Shown here: one piece after another, positions 23,100-34,934 of the stretch
How the letters are laid out: each line of letters opens with the position of its first letter
Numbering within the stretch: position 1 is the first letter of the stretch
Assembly (NCBI GenBank): GCA_947650365.1
Contig: CANTAL010000021.1
Coordinates: 930,001-994,000, forward strand
Source of the DNA: Chamaelirium japonicum
Taxonomy: Eukaryota; Streptophyta; Magnoliopsida; Liliales; Melanthiaceae
Reading direction: 5' to 3'
Length of the DNA: 64,000 nt
Translations under genes and position numbers: made by a program
The notes under the pieces: model-generated
What the model was told of the DNA's origin: nothing
What the model saw: only the letters and a program-made list of their open reading frames with translations
Databases searched by the model: none

Positions 23100-23767
23100 T
23101 ATTTATACGACCCCTTTAGGGTGGGGCATATTTGATAGCTCTCTCTTTCTCCTATCTCATAACACGTTATCAATACGAACATGTCAAGCCGAGCCGACCA
23201 GTCATAAGAAAACGGAGAGAGAAATAAAGACAGAAGTGGAGTTTTGGAATTTATATTCTTTCTTTCTTTACACCTATACCCCTGGCCAATGGACCAGAGC
23301 AGGACTTTTTCTCTCTTTTCTCTTTGTTTATCTCTCCGTTCTCTTCTTCTATTTCTTCTGTCTTCGTTTCTTTCTCCGTTTTCTTATGACTGGTCGGCTG
23401 GACTCAATATGTTCATACTGATAACGTGTTGTGAGATTAAATAAGTATAATAAATTAAGAGTTGGTAGAGATCTGATGGGTCGTATAAATATTGAGAAGT
23501 GGAGTTTTGGAATTTAGCTTCCTTCTTACTTTATAACTATACCCATGGCCAATGGACTGTAGTAGGAGTTCTTCTCTCTTCTTTCTTCGTTTATCTCTCC
23601 GTTCTTTTCTCTCTTCTTTAAAGATTATATGACCCCTTTAGGGTGGGGCACGTTTGATGGCTCTTTCTTTCTCCCATCTCAAAACACATTATCAGTACGA
23701 ACATATCAAAAAAAGAAGAGAGAAGAAGTTCTGTAATTAATTAAATATTTATTTAATTAGATTCCAT

Positions 23768-23957
23768 GGGGCTCGATATGTTCGTACTGATAATATATTA
23801 TGAGATAGGAGAAAAAGAGAGCTGTCAAACGTGCCCCACCCTAAAAGGGTCATATTTTATTTATTGGGTTAGCTTACTTAGGGCCTAAGCAATCTATGGG
23901 AAACCCTAATCCATTAGAGAGATTCGATGGTGGATAGCCATCCGATCGAACGATCTT
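23768..23957 (-). repeat. L/P core, minus sense, with full upstream side
   Basis: Continues beyond the telobox through GATTCGATGGTGGATAGCC and CCGATCGAACGATC into the A/T flank. It is one of the few minus copies that preserve the L start region. Confidence 0.7.
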
Positions 23958-24515
23958 ATAACACCTGTAATGTTTAAATTTTTTTTAAAAAAATATTAAT
24001 TATTTTTATTGCAAAAAATTTGTTTTTTTAAATTAATTATTTTACTAAAAACTTAATTTATAAATTTTTTAAATTATTAAATAATTTAAATGAAGATAAA
24101 TAAGAGAGAAGAGAGAAGAAGTCCTACTCCAGTCCATTCGTCATGGGTATCGGTGTGAAGTAAAAAGAAATCTAAATTCTAAAACTCCACTTCTCAATAG
24201 AATCATCTCAACGTTACTATGATTATCATAGTAAATTCTCTTCTTTCTTAGTTATAATTAAACTATTAATTTAATTAAAAAAATTATAGTAACAACACTC
24301 TACTTAATTATTATAGTAATAAAATAAAGTAAGAAGAAAAAAAATAATTAAATATTTATTTAGTTATTTAATTATTTAAATATTTTATTTATTAAAAAAT
24401 TAAATTAATTAAATAATAGGATATAAAGAAAGAGGATGAGGCACACTCAAATTTTTTGCTTTAAAAATATTTTACATTTTTCTTTAAAAAAATATAAAAC
24501 ATTAAACTGTTGAGA
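23958..24515. repeat. A/T module with embedded leader/A unit
   Basis: Minus-oriented A/T flank 23958-24090, a plus-oriented leader/A unit 24090-24195, the left palindrome terminus at 24196, further A/T sequence, then the purine stretch at about 24419 and L. Confidence 0.6.
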
Positions 24516-24719
24516 GATCATTCGATCGGATTGCTATCCACTGTCGGACCTCTCCTATGGATTAGGGTTTCTCGTAGATTGCTTAGGCCCTAAGTAAGCT
24601 GACCCTATAAATAATATACGACACCTTTAGGGTGGGGCACGCTTGACGGTCCTCTTTTTCTCCCATCTTACAACACGTTATCAGCACGAACATATCAAGT
24701 CGAGCCCAGCCGACCAGTC
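24516..24719 (+). repeat. L/P core, plus sense, intact
   Basis: Has the L start region, TATAAATA at 24606, an intact CACAACA-type end (CAACA to 24675) and perfect P at 24676-24689. The next bases repeat 'ATCAAGTCGAG', a small local duplication. Confidence 0.75.
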
Positions 24720-25602
24720 ATAAAAAAATGGAGAGAGAAACAAAGACAGAAGAGAGAGAAGAAGAAAAAAGAGAACAGAGAGATAAACGAAGATAGAAGA
24801 GAGAAGAAGTCCTGCTCCAGTCCATTAGCCATGGGTATAAGTATAAAGTTAGAAGAAATCTAAATTTGAAAACTCTACTTCTGTCTTCGTTTCTCTCTCT
24901 GTTTTCTTGTGACTGGTCGGCTAGGCTCGATATATTCGTGCTGATAATATGTTATGAGATGAGAGAAAGAAAAAAGAGAATGGAAACATAAACAAAGAGA
25001 GGAGAGAAAAAAAGTCCTACTCTCTCTAGTTTAAAATAATATTCTATCTCTTTTCTATTAATTCTTATTTATTTTATTTTATACTATAAGAGAAAGAGAG
25101 AGAAACAAAGAAAACGGGGAGAGAAACAAAAGATAATGTGTTATAAGATGGGAGAAAGAGAAAACCATCAAATGTGCCCTACCCTAAAGGGGTCGTATAT
25201 TATTTATAAGGTAAGTGTAAGTGGTCGAATATTATTTATGGGGTAAGCTTACTTAGGGCCTAAGCAATCTATGGGAAACCCTAATCTATAGGAGAAGAGG
25301 GAAGAGAACGAAGAAATTTTATTATATTATTAAGAAGTGATGTTTTGGAATTTAGATTCCTTCTTAATTAAACTAGATAAGCTATCAGCACGAACGTATT
25401 GAGCCCAGCCGACCAGTCTCAATAAAATGGAAAGAAAAACAAAGATAGAAGTGGAGTTTTGGAATTTAGATTCCATCTTACTTTACACCTATTCCCATGG
25501 CCAATGGACTGGAGCCTGACTTCTTCTCTATTTATTTATCTCTCCGTTCTCTTCTCTCTTCTTTTCTCTCTTCTGTCTTCATTTCTCTCTCTATTTTCTT
25601 GT

Positions 25603-25767
25603 GACTGGTCGGTTGGGCTCGATATGTTCGTGCTGATAACATGTTATGATTTTGGAAAAAGAGATAGAGCCGTCAAATATGCCCTACCCTAAAGGGATCA
25701 TGTATTATTTATAGGGTATACTTACTTAGGGCTTAAGCAATCTATGGGAAATCCTAATCCATAGGAG
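25603..25767 (-). repeat. L/P core, minus sense
   Basis: Counterpart of 55357-55519 in the segmental duplication; the junction of P and L contains a private TTATGATTTTGG change. Confidence 0.7.
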
Positions 25768-26230
25768 AAGAGAGAAGAGAATGGAGATATTTAATTATAT
25801 TATTGGGAAGTGGAGTTTTTGAATTCAAATTCATTCTTACTTCATTCCTATACCCATGGCCAATGTACTGGAGCAAGACTTCTTCTTTCTTCGTTTATCT
25901 CTCTGTTCTCTTCTCTTGTCTTCTCTTCCTTCTGTCTTTATTTCTCTTTCCGTTTTCTTATGACTGGTCGGCTGGGCTCGTCCTATTCGTTTAGATAACG
26001 TGTTGTGTAATTAGAGAAAGAGAGATCCGTCAAACGTGCCTTATCATCAGGGGTCATATAAAAATTAAGAAGTGGAGTTTTGGAATTTTGATTCCTTCTT
26101 ACTTCAAATCTATAACCGCGGCCAATGGACTGGAGCAGGACTTCTTCTCTCTTCTATCTTCATTTATCTCTCTGTTCTTTTCTTTCTTCTTCTCTCTCTT
26201 CTGTCTTCTTTTCTCTCTCAGTTTTCTTAC

Positions 26231-26393
26231 GACTGGTCAGCTGGGCTTGACATGTTCGTGCTGATAACGTATTATGAGATGGGATAAAGAGAGAGTTATC
26301 AAATGTGACCCACCTTAAAGGGGTCATATATTATTTATATGGTAAGCTTACTTAGGGCCTAACCAAATTATGGGAAACCCTAATCCATGGGAG
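26231..26393 (-). repeat. L/P core, minus sense
   Basis: Carries the private CCTAACCAA change shared with 55980-56142. Confidence 0.7.
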
Positions 26394-26920
26394 AAGAGAG
26401 AAGAGAAATAATAGATTTAATTATATCATTGAGAAGTGGAGTTTTGGAATTTAGATTTCTTCTTACTTCACACCTATACCAGTGCTGAATGGACTGAAGC
26501 AGGACTTCTTCTCTCTTCTTTCTTCGTTTATCTCTTTGTTCTCTTCTCACTTGTCATAACATATTATCAACACGAACATGTCGAGCCCAGCCGACCAGTC
26601 ATAAGAAAACGGAGAGAGAAACAAAGACAGAAGTGAGAGAAGAAGAGACAAGAGAACGGAGAGATAAACGAAGAGAGAAGAGAGAAGAAGTCATGCTCCA
26701 GTCTATTGGCCATGGGTATAGGTGTGAAGTAAGAATGAATCTAAATTTCGAAACTCCATACAAGAGAGAGAAGAAGAGAGAAGGGAACGGAGAGATAAAT
26801 AAAGTAAATAGAGAAGAAGCCCTACTCCAGTCCATTGTCCACGGGTATAGGTGTGAAGTAAGAAGGAATCTAAATTCCAAAACTCCATTTCTATCTTTGT
26901 TTCTCTCTCTATTTTCTTAT

Positions 26921-27107
26921 GACTAGTCAGTTGGGCTCGATATTTTCAAGCTGATAACGTGTTATGAGATGGGAGAAAGAGAGAGCCATCAAACATGCCC
27001 CTCCCTAAAGAGGTCGTATATTATTTGTAGGGTAAGATTAATTAGGGCCAAAGAAATCTATAGGAAATCCAAATCCATGGGAGAGATCCGACGGAGGACA
27101 GCCATCC
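26921..27107 (-). repeat. L/P core, minus sense, fused to A
   Basis: Extends through GAGATCCGACGGAGGACAG to GCCATCC, then joins module A at TTCTTAC. Counterpart of 56668-56854. Confidence 0.7.
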
Positions 27108-27390
27108 TTCTTACTACCTAAACTCATGGCTAATGGACTTGAGCAGGACTTCTTCTCTTTTCTATCTTCATTTATCCCTTCATTCTCTTCTCTCTTCTTC
27201 TCTCTCTGCTGTCTTTGTTTCTCTCTCCGTTTTCTTGTGACTAGACGACTGGCCATGACATGTTCGTACTGATAACGTGTGGTGAGATGAGGGAAAAAGA
27301 GAGAAGAGAATGGAGAGATAAACAAAAAGAGAAGAGAAAATAAGTCTTGCTCCATTCTATTGGCCACGGGTATAGGTGTGAAGTATCAAG

Positions 27391-27576
27391 AATGGATGTC
27401 CACCGTTGGATATCTTTTATGGATTAGGATTTCCTATACATTGCTTAGGCCCTAAGGAAGCTTACCCTATAAATAATATATGACATTTTTAGGGTGGGGC
27501 ACGTTTGACAGCTCTCTCTTTCTCCCATCTCATAACACGTTATCAGTACGAACATGTCGAGCCCAGCTGACCAGTC
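27391..27576 (+). repeat. L/P core, plus sense, fused to A tail
   Basis: L begins at TGGATGTCCACCGTTGG after GTATCAAGAA. TATA and P are intact (P variant CGTTATCAGTACGA). Its duplicate near 57161 has lost the TATA-to-P interval. Confidence 0.7.
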
Positions 27577-28094
27577 ATAAGAAAACGGAGAGAGAAACAA
27601 AAACAGAAGGGGAGTTTAGGAATATAGATTCTTACGTCACATCTATACCCATGTCCAATGGACTGGAGTACGACTTCTTCTCTTTTTTCTCTTTATTTAT
27701 CTCTTCTTTCTCTTCTCTCTTCTTATCTCTCTTATGTGGAGTTTTGGAATTTAGATTCCTTCTTACTTTACAACTATACGTGTGGCCAATGAACTGGAGC
27801 AGGAGTTCTTTTATCTTTCCTCTTCATTTATCTCTCCATTATCTTCTCTCTCTTCTATCATCATTTCTTTCTCCGTTTTCTAATAACTAGTCGGTTGGGC
27901 TCGACATGTTCATATTGATAACGTGTCATGAGAAGAGAGAAGAGAACGGAGAGACAAACGAAGAGAGAAGAGAGAAGACGTCCTGTTCCAGTCCATTCGC
28001 CATGGGTATAGGTGTACAGTAAGAAGGAATCTAAATTCAAAAACTCCACTTCTTAATAATATAATTAAATCTTCTCGTTTTCTTTTTTCAACGT

Positions 28095-28254
28095 CTATGG
28101 ATTAGGGTTTCCCATATATTGCTTAGGCCCTAAGTAAGCTTTCCCTATAAATAATATATGACCCCTTTAGGTTGGGGCATGTTTGACGACTCTCCTTTTC
28201 TCTCATCTCACAATATATTGTCAGCACGAATATGTCGATCCCAGCCAACCAGTC
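28095..28254 (+). repeat. L/P core, plus sense
   Basis: Telobox intact; P changed to TATTGTCAGCACGA. Confidence 0.65.
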
Positions 28255-28844
28255 GCAAGAAAACAATAAGAGAAATGAAGATAGAGTGGAGTTTGGGTAT
28301 TTAGATTCCTTCTCACTTCACACTTATACCCATGACCAATGGACTGGAGCAGGATATCTTCTCTCTTCTCTCTTTATTTCTCTCTCTGTTCTCTTCTTGC
28401 TTCTTATCTCTCTTCTGTCTTCGTTAAACTCCACTTCTTCTCTATATAAATGGATAGAGAAACGAAGACAGAAGAGAAAGAAAAAGAGAGAAGAAAACAG
28501 AGAGATAAATGAAGAGAGAAGAGAGAAGAAGTCCTTCTCCAGTCTATTGGTCACGAGTATAGGTGTGTAGTTCTCTCTTTTCTCTTTATTTATCTCTCCG
28601 TTCTCTTCTCGCTTCTTACCTCTTTTCTGTCTTTGTTAAACTCCTTTTCTTCTCTCAATAAACGAATAGAGAAATATAGACAGAAGTGAGAAAAAAAGAG
28701 AAAAGAGAAATAAGAGATAAACGAAGAGAGAAGAGTGAAGAAGTCATGCTCTAGTCTATTGGCCACGAGTATAGGTGTGAAGTAAGAAGGAATTTAAATT
28801 CCAAAACTCCACTTATGTCTTCGTTTCTCTTCCTGTTTTCTTGC

Positions 28845-29007
28845 GACTGGTCAGCTGGGCTCAACATATTCGTGCTGATAAAGTGTTATGAGATGGGAGA
28901 AAAGAAGAGCCGTCAAACGTGCCCCACCCTAAAGGGGTCATAAATTATTTATAGGGTAAGCTTACTTAGGTCCTAAGCAATCCATGGGAAACTCTAATCC
29001 ATGGGAG
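28845..29007 (-). repeat. L/P core, minus sense
   Basis: Has TAAATTATTTATAGGG at the TATA segment and 'ACTTAGGTCCTAAG' downstream; the latter is shared with 58521-58681. Confidence 0.7.
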
Positions 29008-29560
29008 AAGAGAGAAGAGAATGGAGAGATTTAATTATATTATTTAGAAGTGGTGTTTTGGAATTTAGATTCCTTCTTACTTTACACCTATACCCGTGGC
29101 GAATGGACTGGAGTAGTACTTCTCTCTTCTTTTTTTGTTTATCTCTCTCTTCTCTTTTCTTTTCTTTTTTTTTCTTACAACTCATTATCAGCATGAACAT
29201 ATCGAGCCCAGCCGATCAGTCACAAGAAACCAGAGAGAGAAACGAAGACAGAAGAGAGAGAAGAAGAGTTAAGAGAATAGAGAGAAAAATAATTTAAATA
29301 ATATATTTAAATAATTTTGTTAAATTCTAAATAGTGATCGGTTGGGCTCGATTTGTTTTTGCTGATGACTATTATGAGTAAGGAGAAGAAGATAGAAGAG
29401 AATAGAGAGATAAATGAAGAAAGAAGAGATAAGAAGTCCTGCTCCAGTCCGTTATCAATGGAAATAGGTGTTAAGTAAGAAGAAATCTAAATTCCAAAAC
29501 TCCACTTCTTAATAATATAGTTAAATCTCTCCGTTCTCTTCTATCTTCTCCCATGGAGTT

Positions 29561-29760
29561 GGTTTTCTCATTTGACGGCTCTTTCTTTCTTTAATCTCAT
29601 AATATGTTATCAGCACGAACATGTCGAGCCCAGTCGACCAGTCGTAAGAAAAATAGAGAGAAAAACGAAGACAAAAGAAGAGAGAAGAGAACGAAGAGCT
29701 AAACAAAGATAGAAGAGAGAAGTTCACACCTATACCCATGGCCAACAGACTAGAGCAGGA
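29561..29760. repeat. Family R flank left of solo LTR 1
   Basis: Partial plus-sense L/P core (about 29570-29645), purine leader, then module A on the plus strand up to GAGCAGGA, where the solo LTR interrupts it. Confidence 0.7.
29756..29760 (+). repeat. Target-site duplication, left of solo LTR 1
   Basis: CAGGA, identical to 33001-33005. Confidence 0.85.
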
Positions 29761-32700
29761 TGTTGAGCGTCCATTTGGTACGAATTATCCCTTCTTTATC
29801 ATGCACATAGAGTCGGTTTCTTACGTAAAACTTTCATAATACACGTAAACTGCATGAGTTTCTTTGCACCACGATATAATAGACTCTCATACAAACCCAA
29901 CGGCATATTGGTTCACTCTCATACATTGCATGCATGAAAGATACAGGGCCCGATAGTCCAAATTATCCTTTTTATCGATAATCATGTTTAAACCTGACAA
30001 GCGTCATTTCATGTGTTTCTTTCAGGAAATTGATCTAGTTATCGATGCAGTCACCTCAAGAGCGCTATGACAAAGCCGTGGATATTCTCACGGCTCTCCG
30101 ATGGAGGATGTACAGCTCGTTGGAGGCCTATTCTGAAAAACGATGAAAACTAATAATTGCGATGATTCTGAGGAGAAAAGACTTCAACAAGCCGATCGAT
30201 GCAGTGCTTGATTCAAATTAGAGAAGGAATACACGCATGCAAATGGAATGCCGTAAGTTGACGAGCTCAGATGGTTTGAATGATGAAACCCCTGGATGAC
30301 CACCCCTAAACTGATACCATCGAAGACCCTTACCCATCCATATCTCCACATCCACAACCATCAGTGTATGGGCTGTTCATAGCCGTCCATTCCCTAACCG
30401 ACCGGCCGTGCCTTGCAACCCCTCGCCATACCCATCAATGCATGCACCAAATCACGGCCGCCCAAGTCTCATCCTGGCTGGCCATATACCCAGTTGTACC
30501 CGAGCCCCTTCTTTTCGATTTCTCTAATTTCTTTTTAGTCCCAATTCATCCCGGCCGTCCCTAGCACCCAAGCTCTACCCGCACTCCATTACACTCAGAT
30601 CCCATGCATGAGCACCCCCATTCCCAACGTACACCCATGCATTTCTCTTTTGTTGATGTAATCGCAGCCGTCCCTATAAATCAATTCTAGCCATCCCCAT
30701 GTATGCAAGCCCTTGCATCCATGGAGCATGCAACAATTTGTGTGTGAATCCCAGCCGCCCAATCACATGCAACTCAGACCAATACCCAAGCCCATCAAAA
30801 CCGAAGTCCAAATTCCAGCCATCCGATCCATCCCGTGAATCAGACCCGGCCCCAGACCTGATGGCATCCAGCCGCTCACCTTTTTCTCTAACCGGATCCC
30901 TCCATCCCAACCGCTCAGTCTCTCTCTCTCAAAACCCAAAGCTGAATCGATCTCAGCCATCCCTTTCCTCTTCCCATAACATCCGACCCGATCACAACCA
31001 TCCGTCCAAATCAATGCATGCATGGGCACCTTAAACGTCCGGATTCCAAATCACAGCCTCCCGTTCCATACAGTCATCCGATGCATTACCCATGCATGCA
31101 GCCCGAGTACCCAGCGACCCCCATCACTCTCGTCCATGCAATTAACATCACGGCCGTCCCTTCCGTGATGCAGCCCATGCACAGCGAACCCATGTGATCC
31201 CATGCATGCAGTGCCCCTGTTTTCTCTCAACCGAACCAGCTGCACCAGATCACAGCCGCCCATTACACACAGCCGTCCGATCCCTCTCTCATGCCCAGCC
31301 AGCGGCCAGCTATCTCTCTTTCTTCCGTCCATGCAACCCAACATCCCAGCCGTCCGATGCATCAGCCCATTGCACACTGAACCTCTCTCCCGTTTCCTTC
31401 CTTCTCTCCTACTCTCACCCGATCTTCTCTCTCTTTCTTACCTGATCAGGTCCCAACTCTCCCTCTTTCTAAAAAATCGGCCATCAACTCTCCAATCCCA
31501 GCCGAGATCCCCTCCGGAACTCCTTGCGATCCAACAACCCCACGCCGTGATCCCATGCGTGCAGCCCACTCTTTTCTCTCTCTAACCCTTGACCACATGG
31601 AAACAATCACAGCCGCCCAAGCCCTTAACTCGACCCAGCCGCCCGATGTCCTCTCTCTCCCTCCTTGTTTTTCTCTCTCTAAAACCCAAAACCGGATACC
31701 CAGCTGCGAGCCGTTCTCTCCCTCCTTGATTCTCTCTCTAGCTGGATCTTCTTCCCATCTTCGAGCCGTCCGCACACTCCCGATCGGCCCACGTTCTCTC
31801 TCCGGGATCCGCTCTCTCTCCTTGACTCTCTCTAGCCGAACATCTCTCTTTCTCTTTCTTTTCTTTCAAACTTTCCTTATCTCTCACTCACCACCGGACT
31901 CTCTCTCTCTCCTATATAAAGGGGGGCTCGGGAAAACAAAAGGGGAGCCTTGGCTGACCGAACCTCTCACCACCGGACCGTACCTACTCCCATCACCTCC
32001 GAGGACCTTGACTATCTCCGTCTAGACGAAACCCTAGCTCCCATCACCTCTGATCATCATCCACCATCCGCGACCAAAAGAAAACCCTAATCCTCCACAT
32101 CCGAGCCACCATCGTACCATCGCTCGAGTCGTCATCCGTACCATCGTCAACGACGTGCTGCAGCCGAGTTGAAGTGAAGGAGCATCGATCGGAGGGGAGG
32201 ACAACGAAGAGCAAAAGCGTATTCCGAGAATGATCTATATTTTGTTCTTCCCTTCTTTTACTTTTGATGTAGTGCAAACCATGATGAACTAACTACATTG
32301 CTAAGGCTTAGATGAAACCCCGGTTATGAATAATTATTAGGTTTATTTATATTGTCTATGCCATGCACTCATAATCGAATATTTGATTCAATTATCGGAT
32401 TATTATGATGGAAGTCTCTCACATAGTATGTCATGCATCCTTTGTCGTTATGATGAATCATCGTATTAATCAATGCATGTTATTTAACGAAAATTTAGAA
32501 TCTTGATTAGTTATGCTTTAGTTAGACATCTAATGCTCTGTTCTAATACATCTTTGCATGAAAATTGAATCATACATATGTCTTCAATCTAATTAAGAGC
32601 CTAACGATCTTATTCTCGAGTCGAGTACGGGAATCGTATTCCCGCATGCTACTCGTTCGCATAGATGAATCTAAATAAACCTAGTAACTATGAATAACCG

Positions 32701-33000
32701 AGGTGGATTCGAATGCCTTAGTACCTTCTCCACTTGGAACTCGACTTACCGTAACTAGCTTGTTTTTCTTTCTTTAATTAATTTGTTCTTAATCTCAAAA
32801 CAATCAACTCATATTAAACTATCATTTAAAGTAATTTAGGTTAAATAGTTAATAACCCTAGATTAGATCGCTTCCTCATTAGCAATCCCTGTGGGATCGA
32901 CCTCATAATACGTACCGCTCCTACAAGCGATTCATGCACTTGCGAGTTATAATTGAGATCAAATTAAACCCTTAATTTAGGATTAGTTTAGATCATATCA
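29761..33000 (+). mobile_element. Solo LTR 1, large LTR (probably Ty3/gypsy, Tat/Athila-like)
   Basis: A 3240-bp insertion with base composition unlike its surroundings. It begins TGTTGAGCG, ends GATCATATCA, and is bordered by a perfect 5-bp target-site duplication CAGGA. Removing it restores the family R phrase GAGCAGGACTTCTCTC. It contains a GC-richer U3 (about 30300-31900) with many 'AGCCGTCCGAT' and 'CCATGCATGCAG' phrases, a TATA box at 31913, a long leader-like stretch, and an end region at 32881-32945 ('CCTGTGGGATCGACC', 'GCACTTGCGAG'). From memory, that end region resembles the 3' part of Athila/Tat LTRs. There is no second LTR, tRNA primer site or polyprotein, so it is a solo LTR left by LTR-LTR recombination. 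The insertion is near certain; the lineage is a moderate guess. Confidence 0.85.
31913..31920 (+). promoter_or_regulatory. TATA box of solo LTR 1
   Basis: TATATAAA in the context CTCCTATATAAAGGGG, a good plant core promoter. It sets the LTR's sense strand as +. Transcription would be expected to start about 30 bp downstream, near 31945-31955. Confidence 0.65.
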
Positions 33001-33005
33001 CAGGA
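33001..33005 (+). repeat. Target-site duplication, right of solo LTR 1
   Basis: CAGGA, identical to 29756-29760; followed by CTTCTCTC, the normal continuation of family R module A. Confidence 0.85.
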
Positions 33006-33247
33006 CTTCTCTCTTTATTTATCTCTCTGTTCTCTTCTCTCTTCTGTCATCATTTCTCTCTTCGTTTATTGAGAAAAGAAGTAGAGTTTAACGAAGACAG
33101 AAGAGAAAGAAGAAGAGAATGGAGAGATAAATGAAGAGAGAAGAAGTCCTACTCTAGTTAATTGGCCATGGGTATAGGTGTGAAGTAAGAAGGAATCTAA
33201 ATTCCAAAACTCTATTTTTATCTTCGTTTTTCTATCTATTTTCTTGT

Positions 33248-33412
33248 GATGGGTCAGTTGGGCTCGACATGTTCATGCTGAAAACATATTGTGAGATAAG
33301 AGAAAGAGAGAGAGCCATCAAACATGCCCTACCCTAAAGGGGTATTATATTATTTATAAGGTAATCTTACTTAGGGCCTAAGTAATCCATGGGAAAACCT
33401 AATCCATGGAAG
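33248..33412 (-). repeat. L/P core, minus sense
   Basis: First complete core right of solo LTR 1; P is decayed (ATGCTGAAAACATATTG). Confidence 0.65.
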
Positions 33413-33465
33413 AAGATAGAAAAGAACGAAGAGATTTAATTATATTATTGAGAAGCAGAGTTTTC

Positions 33466-33609
33466 TCAATAGTATCATCTCAACGTTATTACGATTATCA
33501 TAGTAAATTCTTTTCTCTCTTCGTTTTAATCAAACAATTAATTTAATTAAAAAAATTATAGTAACATTACTATGATAATCATAATAACGTTGAGAAGATA
33601 CTATTGAGA
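33466..33609. repeat. Palindromic (MITE-like) module, complete
   Basis: Arms 33466-33507 and 33568-33609 are 42 nt each and inverted, with 2 mismatches by eye; the spacer is 60 bp. Arm tip CTCAATAGTATCATC. The arms equal the two ends of the A/T modules elsewhere. Confidence 0.75.
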
Positions 33610-33760
33610 AGTGAAGTTTTGAAATTTAGATTCCTTCTTACTTTATACCTATACCCATGGCGAATGGACTGGAGCATGACTTATTCTCTCTTCTCTTTTC
33701 GTTTATCTCTCTGTTCTCTTCTCTCATCTTCTATTTTTGTTTCTCTCTTCGTTTTCTTAT

Positions 33761-33923
33761 GACTGGTCAGTTGGGCTAGATATGTTCGTGCTGATAACAT
33801 GTTATGAGATGGGAGAAAGTTAGAGCCATCAAACATGCCTTACTCTAAAGGGGTCGTATATTATTTATAGGGTAAGATTACTTAGTGCCTAAGCAATCTA
33901 TGGTGAACCCTAATCCATGGGAG
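33761..33923 (-). repeat. L/P core, minus sense
   Basis: P is intact (TCGTGCTGATAAC) but the telobox has changed to GGTGAACCCTAATCC. Confidence 0.7.
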
Positions 33924-34124
33924 AAGATAGAAGAGAATGGAGAGATTTAATTATATTATTGAGAAGTGGAGTTTTGGAATTTAGATTCCTTCTTACTTCA
34001 TACATATACCCGGGGCCAATGGACTAGAACAGGACTTCTTCTCTCTTCTTTCTTCGTTTATCTCTCCATTCTCTTCTCGCTTCTTCTCTCTCTTATGTCT
34101 TTGTTTCTCTCTCTGTTTTCTTAC

Positions 34125-34300
34125 GACTGGTCGTTGGGCTCGACATGTTCGTGCTGATAACGTGTTATGAGATAGTAGAAAGAGAGAACCGTTAAACATG
34201 CCCCACCCTAAAGGGGTTAAATATTATTTATAGGGTAAGCTTACTTAGGGCCTAAGTAATCTATGAAAAACCTTAATCTATGGGAGAGATCCGATGGTGT
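34125..34300 (-). repeat. L/P core, minus sense
   Basis: Extends to GAGATCCGATGGTG, where the segmental-duplication boundary phrase 'TATCTCTTAATATTTGAACT' begins. Confidence 0.7.
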
Positions 34301-34695
34301 ATCTCTTAATATTTGAACTTAGGGCCAAAGCAATTCGGGTGTGCTACTTCTTACTATCGAGCCCAGCTGACCAGTCGTATCTCTTTCTTTTGTCTTTGTT
34401 TATCTCTTCGTTCTCTTCTCTCTTCATCTCTCTCTTCTATGGAGTTTTAGAATTTAGATTCCTTCTTACTTCACAGCTTTACCCATGGCCAATGGATTGG
34501 AGAAGGGCTTCTTTTCTCTTCTCTATTTGGAGAGATGAGAGAGAAGAAGAAAAAAAAACAGAGAGATAAATGAAAAGAGAAGAAAGAAGAAGTCCATTGC
34601 TCCAGTCCATTGATCCTGGGTATAGGTGTGAAGTAAGAAGGAATCTAAATTCCATAACTCCTCTTCTGTCTTCGTTTCTTTCTTTGTTTTCTTAC

Positions 34696-34856
34696 AACTG
34701 GTCGGCTAGGCTCGATATGTTCATGCTGATAATGTGTTGTAAGATGGGAGAAAGAAAGAACCGTAAATGTGCCCCACCCTAAAGGGGTCGTATATTATTT
34801 ATAGGGTAAGCTTACTTATGGCCTAAGCAATCTATGGGAAACCCTAATCCATGGGA
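34696..34856 (-). repeat. L/P core, minus sense
   Basis: Complete to the telobox (GAAACCCTAATCC); carries 'TTACTTATGGCC', shared with 59832-59843. Confidence 0.7.
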
Positions 34857-34934
34857 GAAAAGAGAAGAAAATGGAGAAATTTAATTATATTACATGACCC
34901 CTTTAGAGTGGAGCAAGTTTGACGACTCTCCCTT

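Larger units (their letters stand above)
23100..29560. repeat. Large segmental duplication, copy a (part 1)
   Basis: Collinear with 52830-59235 at an offset of 29.67-29.75 kb. Landmarks are 23430/53150, 24516/54229, 25040/54720, 25603/55357, 26231/55980, 28095/57783, 28845/58521 and 29300/58960. Shared rare variants include an inserted 'AGATTAAATAAGTATAATAA' run, 'CTCTCTCTAGTTTAAAATAA', and 'CCTAACCAA' in place of the usual 'CCTAAGCAA'. This is a duplication of several kilobases, not chance similarity among family members. Confidence 0.85.
33006..34294. repeat. Family R flank right of solo LTR 1
   Basis: Three well-kept minus-sense L cores (33248-33412, 33761-33923, 34125-34300) separated by module A copies and one perfect-looking palindromic module (33466-33609). 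This interval has no counterpart in the right-hand segmental duplication. Confidence 0.7.

Noticed and set aside
29800..30360. Possible single-copy gene in the non-repetitive-looking start of solo LTR 1
   Set aside because: No open frame of useful length, splice pattern or domain. The segment lies within TG...CA ends bordered by a target-site duplication.
31202..32025. Open frames of 127 and 156 codons in solo LTR 1
   Set aside because: Low-complexity Pro/Ser/Leu-rich translation, running across the TATA box and the expected transcription start. Better explained by the C-rich U3.
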